Of a stretch of DNA of 64,000 nucleotides, positions 41,756 to 53,610 are shown piece after piece. This DNA is from Sophora flavescens. Its lineage: Eukaryota; Streptophyta; Magnoliopsida; Fabales; Fabaceae. The stretch covers positions 26,035,404-26,099,403 of the forward strand of contig CM061069.1 in the NCBI GenBank assembly GCA_030762895.1, read 5' to 3'. Within the stretch, counting starts at the first letter, position 1. The number at the start of each line of letters is the position of its first letter. The notes under the pieces are model-generated. The model worked only from the letters and a program-made list of their open reading frames with translations. It was not told the origin of the DNA and did not search any database. The translations under genes were made by a program, and so were the position numbers.

Positions 41756-43033
41756 CACTATATTTGTAAAAGCCAATAATGGGTTAACTCGGGACGTGCC
41801 ACTCTGCTCAGCTCGCTTACGTTTCTTCTCAAGCGGGTCTTCATCCATGCACAAAGTGTGTGATGGTGATGGTATTGGCTGATCCATGAGGAAGGTCCCG
41901 CCCTGACTTTGAGGAAGATCATTTAAGTTCATCACCATGTGATAATTGGCATTCAAATTCTGAGACGTCTCCAAAATGCATGGCCTCGAAATTTGCGTTA
42001 ACCCCATAACTGTTGGAATATTCCCTTCACTAGCATTAATGTTTGGACCCACAGCTACTACTGTCCCTGATTGGCTAAGATCATTATTGCGGCTGTTATG
42101 GTTTTGGGCAAAATCCTGGGAGTTATGATTTGCACTAACTCCATGCGATCCCCCTGCACTATTCACTGGATTTTGAGATAAGCCATTATTCATTGCACCT
42201 TGATTTGAATTTGAATCTGTTCCGCCTCCCCCACTAGGGTTTGGCTTGTTACCCTTCTCGTCGATCAGCCACCTGTTGCCAGTGTCGCCACCCTGCCTCC
42301 TTGGATCTGCTCTCAGTTCATTGCTCCACCCCCTTACACCATCATCAACTGGACTAGCAAACAGTATCTCACATTTCTTCTCTGTGTGTCCAAGACATCC
42401 ACACAAAAAACAAAAAATGCTCAATCTCTCATATTTAAACTTCACCATGCACCACGCACTCCCTGCTCTCCTTATCTTTCTTTCCTTCTTCAATGGCTGC
42501 CTAACATCGATATGAACACGCAGCCGCATGTAACTCCTCCAGAAACTCGAGTTATTTGATGGATCATATTCAACAAACTCACCAATATAGTTGCCAATAT
42601 GTTGTCCAACAAATTCCGTCATAAAACCAACCGGTAAACCGTGAGCTTCAACCCAGAACTCCACATGGAACAAAGGAATGGTTTGTAGTGCCACTCCAAT
42701 CTACATTCTCGCCATTATTAGAAGATGATATTCGAAAGTCCATGGCCCCCTTTTGAGTACATCCTCTACATCACGTTGATGATGAGCAAACTGGAACAAG
42801 TAAATCCCTGGGATGTCTGACTCCTTAACCGCCACCCCTTTTACTGGTCTCCAAATGCTTGCCATCCGATCCCTCATAGTGATCACCCTGATAGGTTTAT
42901 CTGCTAGAAACCTTCCTACCAGGCACAGTCTCACATCGCTCGCCACTTCCACCTCTTCAGCCACCTGAAAACTCCAACCATCCTCTTCCACACCTTCCTC
43001 TAGAGAGAGGCCACCAAAGTTGAGGTTGGCCAT
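41756..43033 (-). pseudogene. LINE ORF1: DUF4283 and zinc knuckle RNA-binding protein
   Basis: The likely start is the ATG at 43033 (MANLNFGG). It then has a DUF4283 region ('LCLVGRFLADKPIRVITM', 'GIYLFQFAHHQRDVEDVL', 'GPWTFEYHLLIM'). A single in-frame TAG follows the MARM residues near 42700. It continues 'FHVEFWVEAHGLPVGFM' and the knuckle 'CFLCGCLGHTEKKC' (C-x2-C-x4-H-x4-C). The C-terminal third is Asn/Ser/Gly-rich. It binds LINE RNA in the RNP. The last residues are displaced by the CACTA inserted at 41752. Outside the CACTA the frame continues at 29374 and stops close to the ORF2 start. Confidence 0.85.
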
Positions 43034-43137
43034 GAAACACAGACTAGACAAAAACACAGAACGTCTCACTCAGAGAGAGGAGAGAAAACACAAAATGTCT
43101 CACTCGGAGAGAGGAGAGAAAACCATGAGTGATAAAC
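43034..43137 (-). repeat. LINE 5' UTR with a two-copy tandem repeat
   Basis: Two copies of a 37-38 bp unit containing 'tctcactcggagagaggag' lie directly before the ORF1 start. L1-type LINEs can carry promoter-bearing tandem units here. Whether these are promoter units is not shown. Confidence 0.5.
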
Positions 43138-45333
43138 TGTTAAAAAAAATTAATTGCAAATTTGGTGACCTTTTTTATCATTTGCTAACCTTCTATCTCT
43201 TTGTTTTCTTTGGTTAGGAGGAAATTTACATCGACTCCTTTTTGGGTTGTATGCATATATTTTGCATCAATATTTTCTTAGTTGGAATTTTGTGTCATAT
43301 ATAAAAGCACCATTTATTAGCTATACTTCAATGGCCCATTGAATTGAATATTACTACTACAAAATGGTGAGTCCAGTATACCAGTATCAACTGGTTCCCC
43401 TCCGCACGACATCCATAGAGCTAATTAACAAGATTGGGATGCTGAAACTCACGGCTTCCTTCCTTACATGGAGTAAAGATCATCTCCATTTTTTTTTCTC
43501 TTGCATTCAGGAGAGATAGACATAAAGAGTTTTTAATAATTTAATTTTTCTTAAATAATAAAAAAAAAGTTTGAAATACAAATATCTCATTTGTGTCTAT
43601 CTCTATCCTAAATGGAAGGGAAACGGAGACAACAAAAGAAAAGGATCTTTACTCACTTATGTGGTATTAGTTCTCACTAAATAGACGCTACATTGATTGT
43701 TTAGTGCTAATTTTATAACTGAACTGTTGCACCCAAAAGTCTAGAAATATTACATTTGATTACACAAATAATACGGGAAGTTTCAATAATGTATTGCTTT
43801 TTATTCCACAAATGAAACTGACAGCTTTAAACCCTCCATTTATTACCCACACCTTGAATGTCCTAATCTTGAATAGCTATTCATGTAGTGTAGTGAAGTG
43901 ACAATGGTAATAATAAAATAGAAGGTTCATAAAATTATTTAAAATATATATATATATATCATGGTAGTAAATTAAATATGTGATTTAAAAAATACAAGGA
44001 CCCTTAGATATAATTTTAAGGGTCTGAACACGTTATTTCCATACATACTTTCTATCAACTATACTTTTACTTGGTTCACATTCTATATGTTTGTGCCATG
44101 ATTGATTAACTAATATTTAAAGACAAAAGTCATCTCCCGAAGCAAAATCAACTACAAATTTTTATATTCCTAGATTTTCATTCACCTCATCTAATATTTT
44201 TCTACTGTTTTCTCTTTTACAATGATAATAAATAAGAGTCATGGACTGTATCTTCAACATGTGAGTATCTATCTTCCGCAATCTGTGTTTATACATGGAT
44301 AGTTATATATGTTACAATTTCAAGAGAAACATCACGTCATGAATTAAAGTTACTAATATGTGACGGGGGAAGATCGGGTCTCGGACATCACTTCTAATAT
44401 GGTTTACAAAGAGTTTTTTCATAATTTAAAATAGGTAACTCATACTAAATCTATTATATGTTTTGGACTCCATTTCCTTGGTTGGATAAAATATAAAAAT
44501 CATTCAAATGAGGGCATTAGAGGAAAAAAGTATAAGTTGTGTAGAATATTTACATTGATCTTTATATCTACTTTTTATGGAATAATAGAATATAGATAGC
44601 TTCTATACAAACATCACTCCTCATTATTTATACCATTTCTTTCTAATGTATGTTTTTAACTTTCAAATGAAAACTATTTTTGAAATTACACAATAACTTA
44701 TGCACATATCAAGGTAAGCCAATAAATATGTTGCACAAGGTGTGTGACAGCTTTATATATACCATACATTTGCCAAAATAATGACACACATTACTATCAT
44801 TGGAGGTATGTTATGTTATGATAATAGATTCTTAGAATATATACAATAAAATTAACCAACCTCTATATGGTTGATGTAGTCAAATTTATTATGTGCATTT
44901 TTTATTTCCTGCATTGACTTATGATATATGGCTAAAGTTTTAACCTTTGGAAGTGTGAATAACCATAAATATATTATCATACACTGAACAAATGTTTTCT
45001 TTCTTACCTCATTTTCTAATGTAATTTAGGGCAGTTATTTTTCCGTAATTGTTATGGTGCTAGCTGCCAACATTAAACATTTTACCATTATTACCATTCA
45101 TTGATTTCGATACAACCAAAAATGTAACAAACTCTACTATCTAGCCAACTATGTCAACATAAAAACATATTTAGAAGTCAAAAATCAATAACATCCATTT
45201 AATAATTTTGCATTCCAATAACCAAAAAAAACTTATTTTAATTTTAAATTTATAACATTTTAAAAAAATTACCTAAACATATTAGTGAAAAGACATACAA
45301 TAGGCCCGTGCAACGCACGGGTACAACATCTAG
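43138..45333 (+). mobile_element. Region ending in a Helitron 3' terminus
   Basis: The right edge has the Helitron signature: a 7-bp hairpin CCCGTGC-AAC-GCACGGG (45305-45321), eight bases, then CTAG (45330-45333) followed by T. I cannot place the 5' 'TC' end, and no Rep/helicase is encoded, so this is a non-autonomous Helitron of unknown length. The rest of the interval is AT-rich without genes. Confidence 0.55.
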
Positions 45334-45998
45334 TAATACTTTAACTATAGTTAGTAATAATTATGACTTAAGAAAATTGTGTGGTGAATGGGTGAAGGGG
45401 TGGTGTGGCCGGGTTTTACAGCCCACATGAGGAGGGAGAAGCCAACTTGTCCATAACTTGCCTTAACCATGATTAATATTTAACTAGGATAGGTTAAGGT
45501 TAAGGGTATTTTGGTCATTTCACCTAAAAGACATGATTACTTGCATTAAATGCTTCATGAATGCTAGGTGAGTCATGGTGGTGACTCAGCTCCTCTTGTG
45601 TTCGGTTCTATCTCTGCAGTTTCGTTTACGACTCCGTCGGTTTTCCGATTAGGGTTTCCGTCCGTTTTTCGCCAAAATTCATCCGAATAAAATCAAATAT
45701 TTTATTTTTGAGAAAAATTTTGGAACTAGACTTCCTCGTGGACATAATATAAAAATATACAATTTTTCAGTTTCGGGTCAAATTAGGGTTTTCTGCCGGT
45801 ATAAAATTATACTGCCAGTAAAAACGCATACCGATTTTCGTCTGAGTTTTAAACCCAAAATTTCACCGTAACCCTCTACCATAAGATAATGTATGAATAT
45901 GATTTTTTTATCCAAAATCATTTTCTTGGTCTCAGATAAAAATATAATTAAATATATTTTTACCGGTAATACAGCGTAATTAAAAACAGGTTGTTACA
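45334..45998 (-). repeat. Chromovirus 3' LTR, U3-side segment
   Basis: It ends GGTTGTTACA on the plus strand (TGTAACAACC on the element's strand), right after a purine-rich tract at 46000-46015 ('CTAAGTGAGGTAGTAATG'). The matching part of the 5' LTR lies beyond the window, so the assignment rests on position and on the TGTAAC terminus common in Tekay-type elements. Confidence 0.68.
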
Positions 45999-46019
45999 TT
46001 ACTACCTCACTTAGAAAAA

Positions 46020-46493
46020 ATTTCGTCCTTGGAATTTACCTACCTCATAAAAGATGTGGATATTGATGTTGCATGTCCGTTTCACGTTCCCAAGTAGCAT
46101 CTCTAGTAATCGCATCCCATATAACCTTAACCAAAGGAATTTGTCTACCGCGAAGCTCCTTATTTCTTCTATCTGCTATTTTAACAGATAAAGTCTCATA
46201 CTCTAGATTCTCTCACGGTTGTATAGACTCAGACTCAATAACATGTGAAGAATCAGAATAATATTTTCTCAATTGAGAACCGTGAAAGACGTCATGAAGG
46301 TTAGCAAGGTTAGGTGGTAAAGCCATATGGTAAGCTATTGGACCAATCCTTCGAAGAATCTGGAAAGGTTAGATGAATCTAGGAGTAAGTTTTCTAGATT
46401 TGATAGCCCTGCCAATTCCGGTCTTCGGAGTGACTATCACCCTCCTGGAATTCTAAAGGTCTCCTCCTCTTGTTACTGTAGCTCATTTGCCTA
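46020..46493 (-). pseudogene. Chromovirus pol C-terminus with chromodomain
   Basis: The translated minus strand reads 'NLANLHDVFHGSQLRKYY', then, after an in-frame stop, 'ADRRNKELRGRQIPLVKVIW' and 'DATWERETDM', the chromodomain pattern of plant chromoviruses. It targets integration to marked chromatin. There is a stop at about 46215 and a frame change near 46400-46490. Confidence 0.78.
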
Positions 46494-47492
46494 TCACGTG
46501 CTTCCTTCATCTGGACCCAAAACTTGGTTTTCACCAATCTCATACCAACATAACGGGGCCCTACACTTCCTGCCATACAAAGACTCGTATGGTTCCATTC
46601 CAATGCTACTATGGAAACTATTGTTATAAGTAAATTTAATCAATGGCAAAAACTCATCCCAGCTGCCAGTGTGTTCCAAAACACAAGCTCTCAAAAGATC
46701 CTCCAATGATTGAATCGTCCTTTCTGACTGTCCATCTATTTGGGGATGATAAGCAGAACTCATCCTCAACTTTGTCCCCAAGGCATTGTGCAACTGTCTC
46801 CTAAATCTAGATGTGAATCTAGGATCTCGATTTGAGACAATGCTCAACAGCACGCCATGCAACCTAACAACTTCTTTAATATAAATCTGGGTCAACTTCT
46901 CCAAACTATAACTCTCACCAATAGGTAAGAAGTGAGAACACTTCGTCAACCTATCAATGATAACCCAAATCGCATCATGCCTCTTCGGAGTTCGTGGTAA
47001 TCCAACCACTAAATCCATAGCGATGCTATCCCATTTCCACTCTGGGATATCTAATGATTGCAATAAACTTGTCGGCCTTTGATGTTCAATCTTAGCCTTC
47101 TGACACACCAGGCAAGATAAAACATACTCTGCTACCTCTTTCTTCATCCTCGTCCACCAAAACATTTTCTTCAGATTCTGATACATCTTAGTGGATTCAT
47201 GATGAAAACTCAACTTACTCTTATGAACTTCTTCCAAAATCATCTTCCTAAGTTCTAAATCCTCTGGCACACATATCCTGTCTCTAAACCTCAGCACACC
47301 ATCTGGTCCTCTACTAAACTCAAAAATCTTACCCTCATCTATACCTCTACTTATCTCCTGAAGATATAGATCCCGAACTTGTTTTTCCTTAAGATCTTTC
47401 ATAAAATCATTACTAATAGTGATCATACCGAAACAAATTTTATCATCAACCAACTCTATCCCTAAGTTCAGATATCTGAACTGTTCAAGCAA
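46494..47492 (-). CDS. Chromovirus integrase, active-site Asp lost
   Basis: A 332-residue open frame. The zinc module is H90, H97, C127 and C130 ('HESTKMYQNLKKMFWWTRMK', 'CLVCQKAK'). The catalytic core has D160 ('SIAMDLVVGLP') and E257 ('GQSERT'). The second Asp, expected in 'VSDRDPRF', is Asn at 221 ('VSNRDPRF'), 35 residues before the Glu. This would inactivate strand transfer. 'FTYNNSFHSSIGMEPYESLYG' and 'RKCRAPLCW' place it with Tekay/Del chromoviruses. Confidence 0.9.
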   Translation of the reverse strand: MLEQFRYLNLGIELVDDKICFGMITISNDFMKDLKEKQVRDLYLQEISRGIDEGKIFEFSRGPDGVLRFRDRICVPEDLELRKMILEEVHKSKLSFHHESTKMYQNLKKMFWWTRMKKEVAEYVLSCLVCQKAKIEHQRPTSLLQSLDIPEWKWDSIAMDLVVGLPRTPKRHDAIWVIIDRLTKCSHFLPIGESYSLEKLTQIYIKEVVRLHGVLLSIVSNRDPRFTSRFRRQLHNALGTKLRMSSAYHPQIDGQSERTIQSLEDLLRACVLEHTGSWDEFLPLIKFTYNNSFHSSIGMEPYESLYGRKCRAPLCWYEIGENQVLGPDEGST

Positions 47493-47920
47493 TTACATCT
47501 CCTTGACCATCATTGTGGATACACGCAATGATTTCCTACTCAAAGCATCCTCTACGACATTCACCTTCCCCGGATGGTATAGTAAATCAAACTCATAGTC
47601 TTTGATAAACTCCATCCATCTTCGCTGTCTTATATTTAATTCTTTTTTATCGAACAAATAATTCAGACTTTTATGATCACTATAAACATTAAACTTCGCT
47701 CCTTACAGAAAGTGTCGCCATATCTTTAATGTGAACACTATGGCTGCCAACTCCAAATCATGAGTGTGATAGTTCCTCTCATGAATTCTCAATTGTCGGG
47801 AAGCATAGGCCACATCTCTTCCCTCTTGCATCAGAACACAACCTAAACCTTGGTATGATGCATCACAGTATACTTCAAATTATCCTAAAAGATCGGGTAA
47901 AGTCAACACAGTTGATGTAA
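47493..47920 (-). pseudogene. Chromovirus RNase H, split by a solo LTR
   Basis: The minus-strand translation gives 'EVYCDASYQGLGCVLMQEG', 'YASRQLRIHERNYHTHDLEL', a stop after 'WRHFL', then 'YSDHKSLNYLF' and 'YHPGKVNVVEDALSRK', all conserved RNase H blocks. The N-terminal edge is the solo LTR at 47921. Confidence 0.85.
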
Positions 47921-49234
47921 TGATCAACCTTTGGTCCATCTAGTTTTATGATTGGAAAGACCTCAATTTTGATATTAATTGTGCAAGTTCATTCTCGTTT
48001 TAGCCCAAATTTGACTTTAATTGTTCACAAGCAACACTTTTGAGTCTTGGGAATAATTTCTAGTAATTTCTTCTATTTTCTAGTCAAAATAAAGCATTTA
48101 ATGCTACTTTTAATTTCAGGTTAAAAGTGAAGCTCTGGGAAACTCGGATTAAATGAAGGAAACAAGCAAAAGGAATTTTCAAGGTCTCGCCCCGTGAGCC
48201 AGAACTGATGCTGAGTAGGAAGTTGGAGTATTTCAGTCTCGCCCCGTGAGATAGGGCTCACCCCGTGAGACAGACACAGAATTTTGAAGCCTTTTCGGTC
48301 GCACCCCGCGAGACACGCCTCGCCCCGCGAGGATTCAAATTCAGAATGGAGACAATTTTAAGTGCTCGCCCCACGAGCGACCGCAGACCCAGACTTCTAT
48401 ATAAAGCTTGTAGTGTTGCGAATTTGAGAATCCAATCCTAGTTTTTGTGAGCTGCGTCTCGTTTAGGTTTACAGATAGTTCTATTATTGTTATTCATGTT
48501 TTCTGTTGGATTGATAATGATGTTGAAGCACGCTCTGAGGAACTAATCCTTTTTCTAAGGAAGCGATGAAGCCGCTCATGACGACATAGTGATTTTGTGA
48601 TGTTTTCTACTCCCTAATTCTCTATTCTGTTTCTTAATTCTGTTTTGCATGTGTTGATCATATGAGCTCGTGATTACTAGTCTAGCATGTTAAGTCCAAC
48701 CGGAGATTCACGTTTTAGGACTTGAATTAAGAACACAAATTGAATATTGATAGAAATATAATAGGAGATTTGAGCAATCATTATAGGGAACCAAGAACTT
48801 AATGAATCTTGCATGTTTGTCATCACAGAGATATCGTTGATTTCATGTTTAGGTATTTTCTCTTGTGCTCAACCGAGGCATTTGGATAATTTCGGGTTCC
48901 TGATTGGCATGTAATTGAACCTAGGGATAGAAAGTAATCACCTTTGATCTATGTTTAATTGGTTTGGTGGAATCGTAACCTTAGATCCTCTCCATTCGTA
49001 ATTCATTTAGTCTTGATAATTGCTCTTGCCTTGATTTTTTTTCTAGCGTAATTCTTGATAATTGGTTACTATTTGAATTCACAACAACTCTCTCTCTCTT
49101 GACTTGGTCAATCCTAACTACTTCCCTTAAATATTGAATACAATTGGACACCCAATCTCTGTGTTCGATCTTGGTAGTTTCTTACCGTGTTTTATTACTT
49201 GCATCGATCAGATACACTTGTCGGAGTCCCATCA
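47921..49234 (+). mobile_element. Solo LTR, copy 3 (diverged TGATAAGCC family)
   Basis: 1314 bp from TGATCAACC to CCCATCA, flanked by TGTAA (47916-47920) and TGTAG (49235-49239). It shares layout and phrases with copies 1 and 2: a short palindrome at the start, 'ctagttttatga', 'ctcgccccg' motifs, and an end with 'cagatacacttgtcgg'. Its CpG motifs are decayed (CGTGAG where the others have CGCGAG), which fits an older, methylated copy. Taking it out rejoins RT to RNase H in frame. Confidence 0.82.
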
Positions 49235-49645
49235 TGTAGTCAACCTGTCCTTCAGCTTTTGGAAACTCTGCTCACACTTGTCCGTCCATAAAAAAATTGC
49301 ACTTTTCCTCGTCAACTGCGTTATAGACAACGCAGTCTTAGAGAAACCCTCGATAAACCTCCAATAATATCCAACTAACCCTAGAAAACTCCGTACTTCA
49401 CTTACTGACTTAGGCCATTTCCACTCAAGAACCGCCTCTACCTTAGCAGGATCTACTGCTATATCTTCCTTGTTAATCACATGTCCAAGAAGCTGGACTT
49501 CTTCCATCAAAAATTCACACTTGGAAAGTTTAGCATAAAGTTGCCTATCCTTCAAAACTTGCAGCATCACTCTCAAATGTTCCTCATGATCTTCCCGCGT
49601 ACGAGAATAGATAAGGATATCGTCGATGAACACAACAACAAACAA
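49235..49645 (-). pseudogene. Chromovirus RT, C-terminal half only
   Basis: It has 'VVVFIDDILIYSRTREDHEE', with the F-I-D-D catalytic loop, then 'KLSKCEFLMEEVQLLGHVI' and 'RSFLGLVGYYWRFIEGFSK'. The palm and fingers that should precede it are absent: protease sequence leads directly into this region, so about the first half of RT has been deleted. Confidence 0.87.
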
Positions 49646-50336
49646 ACATAGTAGTTAAAGAATCACTAGTCGGAGTAAATACGGTAAGGGTATAAGGTAA
49701 TTTAGAAACAAGAAATTGTAAATGATCTACACACTCATGTGAAATAAAGGAATGTGTAGCACCTGAGTCAAACAACACAAACGAGAGTCTACCGGATATC
49801 AAACACATACCTTGTATAATCTCTGCAGATTGAGAGGATTCAGCTCCCCTCACGGTAAACATTCTTCCAGTGGCCTGAGGTCTAGCCACTTGTTGTCTTG
49901 CTATTGGGGCTCCTCTCCCAGCTCCACCGCTATAACCTTCAACTCCTCTACTAACCGTTACCGGCTGCTGCCTAGCCTGCTGTCTGCATTCTCGACCCAT
50001 ATGACCTGGTTTCCCACAGAGGAAACAACTAGGTCTCTCCATACAATCTTTAATATGATGCGGTCCTCCGCACCTAAAACAAGCAAAGTCTTGCTGTTGC
50101 TGGCTTGTTCCAACCACTTGTGCTGTAGCAACTGGTGCTGATGCAACTGTCTGCACCGGTCTGGTATATGGTCCCCGTCTCCACTGAGAACCACTACCTA
50201 CTCTCCTCTGAAAGCCTGATCGAATTGGGCCTCCACTCCTATGTTGCCTCTGTTTAGCGGCTTGCCGCTGATCTATGCTTTCAATGGCACTACATCTCTC
50301 AACCAGCTCCAGAAAACTTTGGATATCGAGAGACAT
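49646..50336 (-). pseudogene. Chromovirus gag end with two zinc knuckles, and protease
   Basis: From 'MSLDIQSFLELVERCSAI' the frame passes a Gln/Arg-rich linker and two CCHC knuckles, 'CFRCGGPHHIKDC' and 'CFLCGKPGHMGREC', then the protease 'FVLFDSGATHSFISHEC' with its D-S-G active site. It then hits the deletion joint to RT. A frame change occurs near 49640. Confidence 0.88.
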
Positions 50337-50426
50337 GATTGCTCTCTGAAGTTCATGTTGCAGTCCTTCCTCAAATCTTCTACACTGTCAATTCTCATTG
50401 GGAAATCTCTGATAGAACTTTGAAAA

Positions 50427-51034
50427 CTAAATCAGAGCCTCAAAGCGTGATGCATAATCCCCAATAGTCATGTTGCCTTGTTTCAGATTCATGAACTCCC
50501 TTTCTTTCTCACGTCGGACTAGTCTCGAAAAATACTTTTCGAGAAAACAGACATGAAATAACTGCCAGTTGATCAGTCTGCCCTCTGCTTCTAATAGTAT
50601 TCTCTTGCCTCTCCACCTCGACTCTGCTCCTCCTGTCAGCATGAAGGCTGCATAATTCACTTTCCTATCCTCTCTACAGAGCATGGTACTGAATGTCTTC
50701 TTTAACTCTTGCACCCACCACTCTGCCTTCTCTGGGTCATAATCTCCTCAGAATTGTGGTGGTTTCCCCTTCAGAAAGGTGTTCATCCCTGCAACCTCAG
50801 CTTCGGCATCTTTCCTCTGATTTTGCAGTTCCTGCTGCTCTTTGTTCATCTGCAGCATTTTAGCGTTCTGCTTGTCTGCTGTAACACAGCGGTAGCTATA
50901 TCCCTCATGGTCTTGAGAGTCTCAGCTGACTCTCCTCCACCTCCGGTATGATTAGTTTCCACATTTCTAACTCCAACAATTCTCTCAGGTGATCCAACAC
51001 CACTACTGTTACCACATCCTCTACCTCTAGCCAC
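50427..51034 (-). pseudogene. gag: Chromovirus gag, capsid part
   Basis: The start is at 51034 ('MARGRGCGNSSGVGS'), about 210 bases after the primer site. The Retrotrans_gag core is seen in 'WRGKRILLEAEGRLINWQLF', 'FLEKYFSRLVRREKEREF' and 'LKQGNMTIGDYASRFEAL'. Frame breaks lie at 50720-50850 and near 50420. Confidence 0.82.
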
Positions 51035-51243
51035 GATCCCGTTAAGGAAATCATCAGCTCACATTAATATGACATATAATACCACATTAAGCTGGAATAT
51101 AAATACTATATGTCATATAAATGTTTATTATTGCATTCGGACTCATTACCCAACTTCTAAGCATAGTCAATATCCGATGTGGATTCAACTAGACACGACC
51201 AGTAACAACATCCTCAACCTCACAGTCCGATTATAATCGAACT

Positions 51244-51255
51244 GCTCTGATACCA
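51244..51255 (-). other. Chromovirus primer binding site (tRNA-iMet)
   Basis: The element's strand reads TGGTATCAGAGC, complementary to the 3' end of initiator tRNA-Met, five bases after the LTR end (...GTGTCTCA). Confidence 0.88.
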
Positions 51256-51260
51256 CCAAA

Positions 51261-53227
51261 TGAGACACCCCGTTGTGCCTCATTGTGCCATTAATTTTTT
51301 ATTAAACTTAATCGCGTACTTAAAGTAAAGCATAACCCAAAAATACGAAGAAATTAAAACTTATTTATAACAAATCCAACTTAGGAAAGTTTAACACACC
51401 CTCGTTATAATATATAAATACAGACATGTTTATTCATTATATTACAAAACACTGTTTAGGGTATCCTATCACTAGGATCCCTCACAGGTACTTAATTATA
51501 CAAACTGTTTATGACTAGCGGAAAATAAAAAGCCTTTTAAGACTCACTGGCCCTAAACTCACTACACTATATCGTTAGAATCCATAGCTCGTCCTACATC
51601 ATCCGGTTCATACGGAGTTCCATCCAACCCTTCAGTAACGTATTCCTCCACGGAGTCTTCTAACGGAATAAAGTAGACATACACAAAAATACAAAAATAG
51701 GGATATAAGAAACAGTTCTATTATCATAAGCGGAAAAGAATCATAGCATATAATATAATAGCGGTCACAGACAAGCAACACTCATCATTAACAATCATCT
51801 TTAACTCACGATACTTTCCTTTACTCTCAATCTCATGCAACTAAGCCTTTATGCTGATGTGGCCAACACCAATCCTATCACACATCCCTTGCTCGCTGAG
51901 GGATGTTAGTCAGTCGTCCAAGTGACACGTCCCCATTAACCAGCACACACCCTCATCCATGGTGAGTATTCTCATCCAAAGCAATGACACTATAGTTGCA
52001 TAGCACAGTCGGCGCACACCTTGATTCTCTCTCAAGGATGCTCATGCAAAGCAATGACACTATAGATGCACTGCCTAAAATTAAATTGGGACAGCCCCAC
52101 AAGAACTTCGAACCTCTTGTGTTCCCAACACACGGTTGTGATCAACAATGTATATATATGAATCTCACTGACTCGCATCAATAACAACCTCGTGCCTCAA
52201 GCTACCCTCATAGCCTTAACTCGCATTCTATGTCACATCTTATCTATAAAATAATAACTTTAAGCTAGATACCTCTAAGTCACATTCAATCTCTCACCCA
52301 ATTAAAGTATCTCCGAACAACACATATCTTTCCTGAAAAACCAATTAAGCATTTTATGAAACCAGGCAGATCATGCATAATACAATAATCATAAAATATT
52401 CAAACACAAAAATAAAACGTCACATGCAGTAGAATTCCTCAACCAGCGTATCACAAACAATTTAATAATATATAAGTCAGACATCCTTAACTATTATAAA
52501 ATTAACCTAAGGCGATAAACCTACAATTCCCAAATCATTATTGGTATTGCGGAAAAGTTTCCAATGTGATTTTGGTCTTTTCGATTACTCAACCACTAGT
52601 AGGGTGTAGGTCACCCTACACCATTACTATAATATGCATTACTTATCCATTCCGACGATAGGTTGATTCTTTCTCCCACCTGAACTAACACCAGAATCAC
52701 AAAGTCTCAGATCCTCGTTACTACACCACAAGCTATTGGTTAACCTTCAACCAAAACAAAATAACCAAAAGTTAATCAAACAAAATCCAATCATGACAAC
52801 CCTAGGATAGTTTCGGCCATGACTCAAAAATATGGATAGAGTTATTTTCTCAATTCCATCTTTTGGATCCAAGTTACTAGAGTATTAACCAACATAGATC
52901 AATTGTTACAATTCAAATATATGAAAAAAAATCCTCTAACCTCTAGGGTTATGGTTTCGACCATACTTAGTAAAATTGGCTAGAAATTCTTTTTGCACAC
53001 ATGCTCTTGGATCTATAACCTACACACCTTAGATAGTTCATACATATCATTATCCACTTGAAGATTGAAGAAAATTCATTTAGCCTACATGAGCACAAAT
53101 TCGGCCAAGGCTAGAAAAATTAGTTAGAAATTTCTTTTGTTTTGAAACTCTTAGATTTAGAACATAGAAACCCTAGATAGCTTAATACTAACCTCATCTA
53201 AGTTAAAAATTGAACAAAATATTATTT
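51261..53227 (-). repeat. Chromovirus 5' LTR, first segment
   Basis: A close copy of 22586-24530 with scattered substitutions and a 12-base insertion near its start ('gtgcctcattgt'). It is interrupted by the CACTA at 53228 and resumes at 61874-62350. Confidence 0.9.
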
Positions 53228-53249
53228 CACTACAAAAAAAGAACTATTT

Positions 53250-53610
53250 AGCGACCGGCATATTCGGTCGCTAAACTTTCTAATTCGGTCGCTATTTAAG
53301 TTAGCGACCGATTCATGGTGGTGGCTGATAACCTGGTCGCTAAGCTTTTAGAGACCGAAATAATAATTCGGTCGCTAAATGGCGACCTTAATTTCGGTCG
53401 CTAAATAATAAAAAATGGTCGCTACACGGTTGGTCGCGTTGTTTGGGTAACCATTTGTAGCGATCGATTATCGGTCGCTAGTTCGGTCGCCAATTTTGGT
53501 TACTGTTAACCTATATTAGCGACGGATTTTCGGTCGCTAGACCACAATTTGTTAATGGTAACTAAAGTTTAGCGACCGAATTATTGGTTCCTAATTCGGT
53601 CGCTAAACTG
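53250..53610. repeat. Left subterminal repeats of the 8.6-kb CACTA
   Basis: At least ten copies of 'tagcgaccga' or 'tcggtcgcta' in both orientations. Confidence 0.85.

Larger units (their letters stand above)
24990..43137 (-). mobile_element. L1-type plant LINE nested in the chromovirus LTR
   Basis: About 5.4 kb net once the nested Cassandra LTR and CACTA are removed. The 3' poly-A tail shows as poly-T at 24990-25000. ORF2 (endonuclease, RT, zinc-binding domain, RNase H) runs 29294 to 25015, and ORF1 starts at 43033. The 5' UTR contains two copies of a 37-38 bp repeat ('gtctcactcggagagaggag'). The exact 5' end and target duplication are not clear. The CACTA at 29378-41752 entered near the end of ORF1. 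Removing it puts the ORF1 stop a few bases before the ORF2 start, which supports the structure. Confidence 0.88.

Noticed and set aside
22586..53227. A segmental duplication of the 22.6-24.9 kb region at 51.3-53.2 kb
   Set aside because: The primer site next to 51261, the polypurine-like tract next to 45998 and gag-pol in between show that these are LTRs of one element.
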